From positions 15,729,717 to 15,793,716 of the forward strand of contig NC_071330.1 in the NCBI RefSeq assembly GCF_010183535.1: a DNA stretch of 64,000 bases, read 5' to 3'. The position numbers were made by a program, and so were the translations under genes. This document shows, piece after piece, positions 10,279 through 22,049 of the stretch (position 1 is the first letter of the stretch; each line of letters begins with the position of its first letter). The notes below the pieces were generated by a model that saw only the letters and a list, made by a program, of their open reading frames with translations, made no database searches and was not told the origin of the DNA. The DNA comes from Caenorhabditis remanei (lineage: Eukaryota > Nematoda > Chromadorea > Rhabditida > Rhabditidae).

Positions 10279-12374
10279 ATGCTCTACCCAGGCGCCGGCG
10301 GTCCAGAACTCGACAAAATGGCCTCGGAAAAAGTGAAAAAGGATATCGGCACTTTTATCACGTTTGGACTCTTGGTTGAAGCTGGTAGGTGGTTTATTTA
10401 GGTGGAAAAGCGAGAGGAAATGGCGAAAATGTGGAAAAAATGAGGAAAATTCGAGAAAAATCAATTTTTTCGGTCAAAAATCAAAAAATTTAGAAAAAAA
10501 CTCCAAAATGTGGGTTTTTGGTGTTTTTTGGCCTAAAACTACATCAAAATACTAATTTCAGAGCCAAAAATCTCGAAAAATCGCATAAAATCTATCGGAA
10601 ATGTAGAAAATTTCCGATGAAAGTGACTTTTTTCAGCAAAAATCAAAATTTTTGGAAAAAATTCTAAAAATGAATTTTGGGTGTTTTCTGGCCTAAATCT
10701 ACATGAAAATAGCAATTTCAGAGCTAAAAAGCCGAAAAATCGCAAAAGACATCACAAATGTCGAAAATTTCGTAGAAATCTACTTTTTAGCGAAAACTTA
10801 AACATTTCAAAAAAATTATCCTAAAACTGTTTTTTTGGTGTTTTCTGGCTTAAAACTACATGAAAATAGGAATTTTAGAGCTAAAAAGCCCGAAAAATCG
10901 CAAAAGACATCAGAAATGTCTAAAATCCCATTTAAATCGGTATTTTTTCAGCAAAAAATGTCGATGAGTGAATTTTTGGGGTTTTCTGGCATAAAACTAC
11001 ACGAAAATAGCTATTTTAAAGCTAAATCTTGCTACAAAATGTATCAAAAATGCTGAAAATTTCGTTGAAATCTACTTTTTTAGCGAAAACTTAAACATTT
11101 CAAAAAAATTACCCTAAAACTGTTTTTTTGGTGTTTTCCGGCATAAAACTACATGAAAATAGCAATTTCAGCAATGAAAAACACGAAAAATCGCATAAAA
11201 TCCATCGGAAATTTCGAAAATCTCGCTAAAATCGGTATTTTCCTACGGAATTTTGGAAAATTTGAATTTCCACTGATTTCTATATAAAAACTTAGCGAAT
11301 CAGTGGTTTTTGACGTGGGAAATAGCGAAAAAACTCATTTTTAGCTATGTTTTTGTCAAAATTTAGCATTTTCCATTGATTTCCACCGAAAAACTGCAAA
11401 TTTTCGCTGAAAAATCACAAAAATCGTCACTAAAACTCCCATTCTCCCTCATTTTAACTGAAAATCGGTCATCTGAAAGCACGGAAAACTGCTACGTAGT
11501 ATTTCGTCGAATCCACCAAAAACCAACACAAAAATAAACAAAATCTCTGGTTTTTGACCTTCAAAGGTCGAAAAAATGATACGGAGACGGGAAAAAAAAT
11601 ATAAATGACGTCATTTCTGTTTATTTTTTGGGTTTTTGGTTGATTTTGGGTGTTTTAAGATGGAAAAGTTGAGTTTTCTAAGTGAAAACCGCAAAAAATG
11701 GCATTTTTGAACGAAAAAATTGAAAATCTGAGTGGAAATATGATTTTTAAAACTTTAAGAGGTCAGATATTTAATTTTTTAGGTGAAAAATGACAGAAAG
11801 TGCCAAAAATTTACTCAAAAAGCCGAATTTCTCTCAAAAACTTGATTTTTCAGTCAAAAAAGTCGATTTTGCACTGAAAAAGTCGATTTGTGGCTCCAAA
11901 AATCGATTTTCTACTGAAAAATGGCATTTTTCAATCGAAAATCATGAAAATACTGCCAAAAACATTGATTTTAATAAGAAAAATGTCAAAAAAACGCGAA
12001 TTTTTAGCATTTTCCCACGAGAAAATAGATTTTCCTCACAAAAACTCAATTTTTGATGTAAAAACGCCCAAATTTCGAATTTTTACACTGAAAACTCGAA
12101 AAATTGAGTTTTTTTCTCTAAAAAATGCATTTTCAGACGAAAAAAGCCAAAACTCGATTTTCGTCGTTTTTATCTGAAAAATTCGAATTTTGCATGTAAA
12201 AAACAACGAAAAACTCAAAATTTTGTTATTTTTAACTCAAAAACTCCATTTTTCATGTAAAAAACCCCAAAATGCCGAATTTTTTAGGCTAAAAATGGTA
12301 TTTTTGACTCAAAAATTGAATTTCCAGCCGCCTTCGCCGCCCACTACTTTGGAATCGACGGAATTCTCATCTGA
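10279..12374 (+). CDS. 50-residue single-pass membrane microprotein
   Basis: Two exons, 10279-10384 and 12328-12374, join in phase to give 50 residues and a TGA stop. The ATG follows TTTTTGCAG by five bases, a likely trans-splice site. The product has a short Gly/Pro N-terminus, a charged amphipathic stretch (residues 10-22, with KMASEKVKKD) and one hydrophobic span at residues ~24-45 (FITFGLLVEAAAFAAHYF), ending GILI. Size and layout resemble TOM5, a small helper subunit of the mitochondrial outer-membrane import pore, or a small respiratory-complex subunit. That is a topology argument, not homology I can demonstrate. The gene is divergent from eak-7. The single intron is 1.94 kb, about twelve times the coding length, and full of degenerate repeats (GGCCTAAAACTACATGAAAA). 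Confidence 0.65.
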
Positions 12375-12621
12375 AGTCGTCAACGTCGTCATCGTCGTTT
12401 TTGCTGAAAAATCGCCATCTTTTTCTCTAATTCTCTCTCGTTTTGTTGTCCTTTTTTTCATAGTTTTAGTTATGAAACAGTAATAGTGTATACTCGGTTG
12501 AATTTGTATATAATTTGCATAATTTTTGCAGGTTTTTAAGCCGAAAAAGGATGGAAAAATTGATTTTTCCCGGAAAATCGGGTGAAAATCAATCCAATGC
12601 GTCTCTAAACTATCATTTTCA

Positions 12622-12803
12622 GATTCAGCGTGTCAAGACGGTTCGAATGAGTATAATCACGACTAAGTTTGAAGCAAGTTGGGTCTCACCACGAAAACTA
12701 CAGTACCCCTGGAGTGGATTACTGTAGTTTTCGTGGCGAGACCCAACTTGCTTCAAACCGAGGCATGATTATACTCATTCGAAGCGTCTTGACGAGCTGA
12801 ATC
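12622..12803. repeat. Palindromic dispersed repeat (GAATGAGTATAATCA family)
   Basis: About 180-bp inverted repeat. The left arm reads GTCAAGACGGTTCGAATG, AGTATAATCACGACTA, GGGTCTCACCACGAAA; the right arm is its near-complement. The loop centres on ACTACAGTA/TACTGTAGT. It is an intact copy of the commonest dispersed repeat in this window. Confidence 0.75.
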
Positions 12804-13229
12804 TGATTATATCAATGAAAATCGATTCGGAGCAAAACTGACCGGGTTACTGTAGTTTAAGTGATTTTCAGATTTTTGGGATTTTCGAAAAGTTTCGAAA
12901 ATCTGTAACTTTTTTAGTTTTTGTCGGTTTGGGGTGGTTTTGGGTGGAAAATGAAGAATTGAAAGTGAAGAAACTGTGGAATATATAAAATCTGCAAAAA
13001 TTGAGAACGAGGTGTCTGAAAATTTCAGACAAAAAAAATTTTCTGAAATTTTTTTTTTTTTTTGCATTTTTATGTGATTTTCACCGATTTTAGTGTTTTT
13101 TTGTAGTTTCCAACTATTCCCCATCGTCTCCGCCCCCAAAGGTCTGAAAATTTCAGACAAAAAAATTTTCTGAAATTTTTTTTTGAAATTTTTTTTCGGA
13201 TTTTTTTTCTTAATTTTTATGTATTTTTA

Positions 13230-13665
13230 TGCAATTTTCAGCCATTTTTTGCTTTCAAGTGTCCCCCTTCCCACACCTCACACGCCAAATGCAAAAAAAA
13301 AACCTGTCGACCACTAAAAATGACCTTGAAAGGCCACTCTTTTCTCTTTTTTCGATTCTTTTCCCCGCGCCGATTTTTCTGCCAAAAACCGTCACAAATG
13401 GAGAAGAAGAAGACGTAGAAGACGATGAGAGGACAGCTGCCGCGCGCGCGCGAAAAATTTTTTCCAAGCGAGAGAGTATGACGGATGGAGAGACGCAGAG
13501 AAATTCGATGAGACTGTCACTGTCCACTCACTTCTTCTTCTTATTCCCCCTTTTGCGTTTTTTCGGGTTTTCTCATTTTTTTGAGATTTTTTGCCGGGAT
13601 AAGAAATGTGCACTTTTCTTGTCGGTTTTCGAGATTTTTACTGGAAAAAGAGTAGAAAAATGAGA
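13230..13665. promoter_or_regulatory. Non-repetitive block upstream of the bHLH gene, possible promoter
   Basis: Unlike its surroundings, this block is not built from the dispersed repeats. It contains pyrimidine tracts, a GCGCGCGCG run and a GAGAGACGCAGAG motif. A 144-residue open frame exists here but has low-complexity, repeat-like composition, so I do not call it a gene. It may be the promoter of the downstream operon, 2.3 kb ahead of its first ATG. Confidence 0.3.
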
Positions 13666-13929
13666 TTTTTGAGCCTATTTTCAGTTATTTCAGCGATTTT
13701 TATAAATACTGACAAGTTATCTGACCTTTTTAGACCTTTTTATCGATTAGATACCCTTTAAATTGAAAAAATCAGTTTTTCCGACTTTGACCTCCCAAAA
13801 ATCAGTGAATAGGGTACTGTAGCCAGCTACACTGATTTTTCTGAAAACTCCAAAAAATTCTGTAATTTTTAAGCCTAAAACCACCGCTCTACCTAAAAAA
13901 CTCAACGAGTTACAGATTTTCGAAAATTT

Positions 13930-15700
13930 TCGAAAATCGAAAACCCTGAAAACCACTAAAACTACAGTAACCCAGTCAGTTTTGCTCCGAATCGATTTTT
14001 ATCAATATAATCAGATTTAGCGTGTCAAGACGCGTCGAATGAGTATAATCATGACTATGTTCTGAAAATTATTGGATTTTGGGTCTCACCACGAATTCCA
14101 CGAATTTAAAAGCGCACAGATTCCCAATTTCTGGAAATTTCGAATCCGATGTATTTTTCTTGATAAAATCAATGAAATCGGACATTTCAAGCTAAAAATT
14201 AAGTCTCACCTATAAAATAGAAAAAGTTACAGATTTTCGAAACGTTTCGAAAATCTCAAAATTTTCAAACTACCGTAACCCGATCAGTTTTGTGTTAAAA
14301 GCTATAAAACTTATATTTTTGGATTCACCACGTTCCCAGCTTTCAGAAAAGTATAATCATGCCTATAATCTGAAAATATTGAATTTCGGGGTTAGAGACG
14401 CAGAGTGTCTGGTATCTCTGCACTCTGACCTCCTGACTAAAACTACCGTAACTCTGGCAGTTTTTGTCCAATTTCAAAAATTTAAATTGTATCAGGTTTA
14501 TCTCGTCAAGACGCTTCGAATGAGTATAATCATGACTATGTTGGGTCTCACCACGAAAACTCGATATTTAAAGGCGCATACACCTCTAAAAATCAATTTT
14601 TTCAGAATATAACCATGATTATACTCATTCGAACCGTCTCAACCTCCTGAATCCAAAAATTCTAGTTTGAAGACCTGTATCTCAAAATATGAGAAAATTC
14701 CCCCCAAAAAAATAGGGAACCCATCATTATTTTGATTCATTGGGTGTATTCTTCATTTTCAGCAAAAAACTTGATTTCCAACCGGTTCTCTGACCAGTTT
14801 TGTTGATATTAGTCATTTTTAAACTATTTACGTCTTCCGATTCCAATTCCAACCAACCACACCCTGTCAGCTGAGTTTTGACCCTGAACACCATTGGTCA
14901 CTTGTTCTTTCTTCAAACTGAATTTTCATAGCTTTTGGTTTTTAGTAATTTTGAGTAGTATATCCAAAATCAGCGCTTCAAGACGCTTCGAATGAGTATA
15001 ATCATGCCTAGGTTCTGAAAATTAGGATTTTTGGCCAAAATGGGTCCAAAAATTATTTTTTCAGAATATAGTCATGATTATACTCATGTCAAAGCTCGTG
15101 ACACACTGAACTCAAAAATAAAAGTTAAATTGGATAAAAACTAAGTGAGTTATAACGATATTGGTGCGCAAATTGTTTTCGAAATTTTTCGAAAATCTGT
15201 AACTTTTTCCATTTTTGAGATTTTTGATAGTTTTTTTGGCTGAAATTGTTTGTTAAGAAGTGAATTTTATGTGAAAAATAGTTTGGGTAGGCTTCGACAA
15301 GCTATGCACCTTCAAAATAGTGGCGAGACCCAAAAATGCCAAATTTTCAAATTCCACCAAACCTAGTCATGATAATACTCATTCGAACCGTCTTGTTATT
15401 CTGATTCCAAAAATATAAATTTTCAACAAATTGGACCTAATCTGACCGAGTTACGGTAGTTTTAGTCAGGAGGTTCGAGTGGAGAGATACCAGACACTCT
15501 GCGTCTCTAACCCCAGAAATTCAAAAATTTCAGAATATAGGCATGATTATACTTTTCTGAAAGCTGAGAGCGTCCTGAATCTGAATATGTAGTTTAAAAC
15601 GAGCTCTGACTGAAACTGACTGGTTTACGGTAGTTTCAGCGAAATCTCAAAATTTCAGAAATTTCGAAAAGTTTCGAAAATCTGTAACTCGGCGGGTTTT
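13930..15700. repeat. Cluster of inverted dispersed repeats before the operon
   Basis: Several copies of the GAATGAGTATAATCATG family occur in both orientations (about 14035, 14518, 14610, 14990, 15070, 15370). Two copies of a stem-loop with the loop TGTCTGGTAT (14390-14430 on +, 15472-15513 on -) make 14.3-15.6 kb one larger imperfect palindrome. No exon is visible. Confidence 0.6.
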
Positions 15701-15927
15701 AGAGGTAGAGAGGTGGTTTTAGGTGGAAAATGAAGGTGAAAATTATAATTTTTAGTAAAAATATACTATAGATAGTAGATGTAGGATTCATCTGGAAATT
15801 TCCACGATCTGGAAAAAATTTTGACTAAAAAAATTTTTTTTGGAAAATTTTTTGGAATTTTTTTTTCTTCAAATAACTTGTTTCATATCATTTCAAACCA
15901 ATTTTTGAAGCTTTTTCAGCCCCTAAT

Positions 15928-18900
15928 ATGCCTCCTCGAAAACCAAAATCCGACCGTCCGCCAAAACCGCCACGCGCCAAAAAAGAGACGGCGGTAAAGC
16001 GTGAGACACGGAGTCGTCACGAGAAGAAGCGGCGGGAAGAGATGAATGAAGTGTTGTCTGAAATGGCTGAACTTCTTCCGCAAGAAGTGATTTCCAGTGG
16101 AAAACTGAAAAAAGTGGATCAAAAACCGAGAAATCCGGATAAATGTTTCATAATCGGGAATTCAGTTGAGATGATTCGAAATTCGGATTACAGTGAGTGG
16201 ACATCCGGACATCCCGGTGGCCAGGACACACAGACAGACACTTATTACAGAACCCGGTTTACTATCCGAACCGCTGACCGTCGACGTGTTCAAGATTACC
16301 AACTCTTTTATGATATTTATGCATGACTTCATTGTCGCCGGCATTGAGGGTGACCATCGGTGCATTTTTGATGTGGAAAAGGTTGGTTTGAGTGGGGAAA
16401 TGGAATCTTGAGAAAAAGGGGAGCATTTTAAACAAAAAATCATAGAAAACGGATAGAAAATGAAAAAGTTACAAAGTTTTGAAAAATTTTTAAAAATTTG
16501 AAATTTTCAGTTTTTTGTTTGATTTGCAGTATATCTGCCGGTTGTTAGGTTTTTAAAGATTGTCTTTTATCTTTCAATTTTTGACATCAAAGGCTTTATT
16601 TTGAGCTAAAAACCATTGAAAACGGATGGAAAATGAAAAAGTTACGGAGATTTGAAAATTTTCGAAATTTTGAAAAACTGAAATTTTCAGATTTTGCTTG
16701 ACTATGGCGCATCTCTGAAAATTGTCATGGTTTTGAGAATTTTATTCTATTTCTTGATTTTTGAAACTATGGACCTTGTTTTAAGCATGAAAAACTGATA
16801 AGAAATGAAAAAGTTACAGAGTTTTGAAAATATCCGTAAATTTCCGTAAATTTGAGAAATTCCTCAAGTTGGGGGTCTAGTATTTCGCCCGGTCTTGCAA
16901 ATTTGTTTAACTAGCTCAATTATTCAATTATCCAGATTAAAACCTACATTTTGACCCTAAAATCATAAAAATTGAGCAAAAATTCATACAATTACAAAGT
17001 ATTGAAAATTTCCGAAAATTTCTGAAAATTTGAGATTCTGCTGAAACTACCGTAAACCAGTCAGTTTCAGTCAGATCTCATATTCGACTACATATTTGGA
17101 TTCAGCACATTAAAACGCTTCGAATGAGTATAATCATGCCTATATTCTGAAAACTTTGATTTTTAGGACACCGGGGGGTCAAAAAATGGTCTAAAAACTG
17201 AAATTGAAGGAATATAGGCATGATTATACTTTTCTGAAAGCTGAAAGCGTGCTGATTCTAAAAATATCAAGTTCATGGAGATTGGATGAATGCCGGGTGA
17301 GATATTGCAAATTTAGTGATTTTCAAGTTTTCGAAAATTTTCGAAAATCTCTAACTTCTCGGTTTCCAGCTCAATTTCAGTCGGAAATAGCTTAAAATGA
17401 CGGTAATTGCGCAACCCAAAGATGGTCCCTCATCACACAAACTTTTTTTCACTTTTCAAAAAAAAATTCAAATTTTTTTGTTTATCCCAACCAAAAAAAC
17501 TCGTGTTCATTCCCTTAATTCCCCCCTCACTAATCTATCGTCATTCCACTTGAAACATCGAAAAACACTTCGTCATCAGGACGGGGGGCCACCACTATTT
17601 ATATCAAGGTCACCCTTCAAAATTCTAGTTTCAGTCTCTCAATATGAACATTCGCAAAAAAAATTTTTTTTGGGCAGTCCTTCTGAAGGACATCGACGTC
17701 TTCTCTGTCTCTCAGCTGATTCCTCAAGGTTACCGAGGACCGATTGGCTAGGAGAACTGGATATACATTCGTTTTCAAGGTCTTAGCCTCAGATTTCGCT
17801 TTTTTACGACGGCAGGAGGCGGAGCTTGTCGGGGGGATAAGTTGTTGCCATTCCATTCATTTCTCCCGTCAAGGTTCCACCCGGCTAATCGGATTTTCAT
17901 AGCCTTTTTTATGTTCGAATGTCTTGCTGCGGTATTTTTCAATTTTTGCCGGTTATTTTAAGCCTAAAATCGCTTCTGACTGTCCAGAAATCAAGGAGTT
18001 ATGGATTTTCGAAACTTTTCGAAAATCTGAACTCACTAAAATTGCTATAACTCTCTTGAATTTCAACCAATCTCAATTCTAGGTATGTTTTCAAAATCAG
18101 TACGTTTCTAGCTTCCATTTGAGTATAATCATGACTATGTTTAAAAAATTGAAATTCGGGGTTAGAGACGCAGAGTGTCTGGTATCTCTGCGCTCTAACC
18201 TCCCAGGCTAAAACTACCGAATCTCGGCCAATTTTGCTCCAATTTCAAAAATTCAAAATGTTTTAGAATTGTCACATCAAGACCTTTCAAACGACTATAA
18301 TCACTCTACTTGGGTCTCACCACGATAATTGGGAGGGTAAAAAATTTAAAGGCGCATAGCAAAACTCAAAATTCGAAATTTTTCAAACCTAGCCATGATT
18401 ATACTCATTTGAAAGGTCTTGATGAGGAGATTTTGAAAATGTTAGTCCGTGGCCTAGAAAATGGAATCTGAGAAAGTTAGGCCACCATAGGCTTTTAGGA
18501 ATTTTCGAAATTCTGTAACTTTCTTAATTTTCAACCAATTTTTTTGATTTTTAGCTCAAAATGTTCCGTTTTTCTTAAATTTTTTGGTTTTTAATTCTAT
18601 AAAATTCAAAAAACAAAATATTTTTTTCCAGGACCGAATGCTTGGAAGAGATATCCGATGCTTTCTAGATTTCGAGTCGGCGTCCAAGCTGCCATTCTTG
18701 GACCCAAATCTACTCATTCATCAACTACAAATGAGAAGTTTTATGGCAAAAGCAATGAGTTGTATCATTAAAAATTCACAGGAGGTGAGAAATAGGAAAA
18801 AATCTGAAAATCTTAAAAAAAAAAATTTTTTTTGAAAAAATTATTTCCGAAAACTTTTTATTTTTTCAATTTTTTTAAACGAATTTTAGCATGATTCTAT

Positions 18901-21216
18901 TTTTACAAAACATTCACTTGAATCGGCACATGTTAAGCCTAAAACTAACAAAATCCATCTAGAACTCACCGATTTTCAGATTTTCGAAAAATTTCGAAAA
19001 CCAGGAAATGCTGAAACTGCTATAACTCTATGAATTTCGCTTCAAATCAAATTTCACTAACATTTTTAGATTTCACTCGTCAAGACGCTTCGAATGAGTA
19101 TAATCATGACTAGGTTTGCAGTGAATTGGGTCTCAACACGAAAACCACCTGGATTACTGTAGTTTCCGTGGTGAGACCCGACTTGCTTCAAACCTAGTCA
19201 TGATTATACTCATTCGACGCGTCTCGACGAGAGGAATCTGAAAATGCATTAAAAATGAGATTTGGAGCAAAACCCATGGAGTTTCAGCATTTTCAGATTT
19301 TCGAATTTTTCATAAATTTTCGAAAATCTGTAAATAAGCCGGAATTAGTTGTATTTTACTGATATAAAGCTTAAAATAACGCTCGAATTCTGAATTTTCT
19401 GTGGAAAATAGTTGCTAGACTGAAAAGAAGATTTTCAGAATTTCAGATTTTTCAAAAAATTTTTTTTTTGAAAATTCGATTTTTTTCTATTTCATTTTTT
19501 TCAGAATCCCTCAGAATCCATCCTTATCTGTGTGCCCAATGAGCTTCCACGAATAGTGCCCCCACCACAAGCTCCGCCCACTTTTGTCCAGTTGACACCT
19601 CCAAAATCGCCACCCCCATCGAAATTAGAGGTGGAACGACCGATTCTGGCGGCACTTTTAAGAAAAAAAGATCCGCCGAAACCGACTTTTTTGGAAATTT
19701 CACCGATGCCCCCATCCACGTCATCAACATTTCTGTCCCCGACGTCGTCCACGTGTTCTACAGTACCCTTGACTACAGTAACCACTCCGCGGAGGGTTAC
19801 TGTAGTGCCACCGAAACGAAAAAGGATACGGTCGATGAATGTGATTGTCGAAAGTTATCCGTTGGATGAGAAGGACGAGGAAGAGGAGACGCCGGCGGTG
19901 AAAAGACAGAAGAAACGGTTGGTGGCCTAACTTTTTTGAATGAAAATTCTAGGCCATGAAAATATTTGTGCCAATTAGCCCGAGCGAAATCCTACATTTT
20001 AAGCTAAAAAACATAGCAAATCGACTGAAAATCGAAAAGTTAAAGATTTTCGAAACTTTTCGAAAATCTGAAATCAGTAAAACTGCTGTAACTCTCACAA
20101 ATTTTGTCCAAACTCAATTTCATTTACATTTTCAAATTCAGCACGTTTTCAGCTTTCAGAAAAGTATAATCATGCCTATATTCAGAAAATTTTGAATTTC
20201 GGGGTCAGAGACGCAGAGTGTCTGGTATCTCTGCGCTCTAGCCTTCGGAGAAAAGTAGCCGTAACTCGGCCAGATGTGCTCCAAATTTTGAAATTCTTGA
20301 ATTTCTGATTTCAGGGGGATGAGAGCTTTCATAAAAGTATAATCATGACTATCCCTTGTCAGTTTTCATTGTTTTCGTGGCGAGACCCAAAATTTTCAAA
20401 ATTTTCAAAGTTTTTGAATATAGCCTTGATTATACTCATTTGAAAGGTATTTTTGAGTAGAATCAGAAAAACATGTCGAAAATTAATTCTGAACAAAACC
20501 CACCGACTTACAGCGTTTTCAGTGATTTTCAGGTTTTCGAAAATTTTCGAAATTCTCAAACTTCTTGATTTTTTAACCGATTTTGGTGAATTTTAGCTTA
20601 AAATGATCGTTATGATCTACTCTAGCTATGAAAAATATTTGTAACCTGAAAATCTCAAAAATATTCCAGCCAATCCGCTCCAAACCCACCAATCCATTGC
20701 AATGTGGCCACAGCGAGCACCAATACCGTCTCTATGCCAACCACATCGATGATTCAATCTGTTCCGCCCACAAATACAATGGGAGTCAACCCGTTTGAAG
20801 TCTTGGCGCCCGGTTATAGAGATGTGAGTGGGGAAATTTGATTTTTCGAAGTTTTTAGTAAACTTTTATGTAAAAATGTGAGTTTTTTAGCTGAAAAACT
20901 GCCAAATTCCACCTAGAAATTACAAAAAATACTTAAAAAGCCCTAAAAATCAACTTTTATCAATGGAGCGCACTTGCAACACTAGTAAATTCAAAAATCC
21001 CCCGTTTTGACTGATTTTTCATCAATTTTCACCGATTTTTCTAATTTTTCTTGTAAATTTCAGATTTGGCTCCGCCTCCAAAGCGAACGGCTCCTTCTCG
21101 AGGAGAGAATTTCAGCAAAAGAGGGAGAACTCAAGAATTTGATGCAATTCGTCCACCAGCCCACTCCATTACTCAATTTTCCTAATTATTTGCTACCGCA
21201 GAGCTCAAATCAATAA
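15928..21216 (+). CDS. Divergent bHLH-PAS-type regulator with an LxxLL motif
   Basis: Six exons: 15928-16192, 16251-16381, 18632-18784, 19505-19917, 20670-20823, 21064-21216; 422 residues, all phases agree. The ATG follows CTTTTTCAG. A basic Pro/Lys N-terminus leads into a basic helix at residues 29-40 (SRHEKKRREEMN), helix 1 ending EMAELLPQ, then NPDKCFIIGNSVEMI as helix 2. The HEKKRR and PDKC pattern resembles CLOCK and, more strikingly, p160/NCOA coactivators. Residues ~90-150 look like a degenerate PAS fold (SFMIFMHDFIVAGIEGDH, then MLGRDIRCFLDF). Residue 231 begins LAALL, a nuclear-receptor-box motif, in a Pro-rich, low-complexity exon. A short coiled coil (ERLLLEERISAKEGELK) lies near the C-terminus. 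Likely a nuclear DNA-binding or coactivator protein; partner unknown. Intron 2 is 2.25 kb and could hide a missed exon. Confidence 0.72.
16382..18631. other. Large repeat-filled intron 2 of the bHLH gene
   Basis: It holds several units built on ATGAAAAAGTTACAGA (16430-16840), dispersed-repeat copies at 17100-17250 and 18080-18430, and a non-repetitive block at 17400-17900. That block includes an open stretch reading KDIDVFSVSQLIPQG but lacks a clear exon frame. It could be an internal promoter or a missed alternative exon. Confidence 0.4.
18160..18200 (+). other. Conserved intronic stem-loop (loop TGTCTGGTAT)
   Basis: A stem of GGTTAGAG and CGCAGAG (one bulged A) pairs with CTCTGCG and CTCTAACC around a 10-base loop TGTCTGGTAT. 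The same loop and most of the stem recur at 14390-14430, 15472-15513 (reverse) and 20202-20243. It is part of a dispersed repeat; any RNA function is unproven. Confidence 0.55.
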
Positions 21217-21227
21217 TTATTCGGGTT

Positions 21228-21233
21228 AATAAA
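21228..21233 (+). terminator. Poly(A) signal of the bHLH gene
   Basis: AATAAA begins 12 bp after the TAA stop of the bHLH gene and about 270 bp before the TIM8 start. This is typical for an intercistronic site in a worm operon. Confidence 0.6.
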
Positions 21234-21501
21234 TATTTATTTTGTTTTATTTTCTGGGAAAATTTGAGGAAAAATGAAGAAAAACGACTGAAAAACGATA
21301 AAGAGAGAATATTTGAATTTGAATTCCCGCTGAAAACTAGAAAAGCGCAAGGGAAAACGGGTTGACGCATTTCTCGTGTTGCTGGCGCGTTTGCCGACAC
21401 AAATTTTTTATTCCATTTTCGCATTTTCTTGCGTCATTTTCCACCGATTTTCACCGTTTTTTTGCGATTTTTCACTAAAAAAACGCCAAAATTTGCAGAA
21501 A

Positions 21502-21846
21502 ATGGACGGTGCGGACCCTCAACTCGCTCGATTCCTCCACCAATTGCAGGCGGAGACCCAACGCCAAAAATTCACCGAGCAAGTGCACACGCTCACCGGC
21601 CGCTGCTGGGACGTCTGCTTCTCCGACTATCGTCCGCCAAGCAAAATGGACGGAAAGACCCAAACGTGTATTCAGGTACGGAAAATCGATAATTTTTGGA
21701 AAAAAAATTTTCAAAATTTTTTTTTTTCGAATTAAAATTTTTTATTGTTGTTAAAATCTCATTTTCAGAACTGCGTAAACCGCATGATCGACGCCAGCAA
21801 CTTCATGGTCGAGCACTTGTCGAAGATGAACGGAGGATCCGTCTGA
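21502..21846 (+). CDS. ddp-1: TIM8 small import chaperone (DDP1 ortholog)
   Basis: Exons 21502-21675 and 21769-21846 encode 83 residues, the usual size of the family. The twin CX3C motif is complete: C35WDVC39 and C56IQNC60, separated by 16 residues. FTEQVHTLTGRCWDVCF and CIQNCVNRMIDASNFMVEHL are characteristic of TIM8. With TIM13, TIM8 forms a hexameric chaperone in the mitochondrial intermembrane space that guides hydrophobic precursors to TIM22/TIM23; the human ortholog TIMM8A/DDP1 is lost in Mohr-Tranebjaerg syndrome. The start is the only ATG before the motif and is preceded by ATTTGCAGAA, a likely trans-splice acceptor. It lies between the bHLH and TTC7 genes in the same orientation. 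Confidence 0.95.
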
Positions 21847-22049
21847 AAATCCATTTTCCCCCCAATTTCTGTTATTTGTTTCATTAAATATCCCATTTTC
21901 TGTGTTTCTCCGTTGATTTAGGACCTCTATAAACCGTTTTTTTTCGACTTTTTGACCCAAAAAAACCCACCAAAAAGTCGAAAAACTTATGTAAATACCT
22001 CATTTTTAGGGAAAAATCAAAAAATCGGGAAAAAACGCTGAAATTTAAG

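Noticed and set aside
11580..11640. TGACGTCA palindrome near 11606 as a CRE site
   Set aside because: A single 8-bp match inside a long repeat-rich intron is expected by chance at this scale.
13229..13663. 144-codon frame on +
   Set aside because: Phe/Ser/Arg-rich low-complexity translation with an overlapping frame on the other strand, no domain and no supporting splice sites. More likely promoter sequence.
17397..17786. 129-codon + strand frame in the bHLH intron 2
   Set aside because: No splice phase links it to the flanking exons, and the start region is ordinary repeat sequence. The only attractive part (KDIDVFSVSQLIPQG) has no usable boundary.
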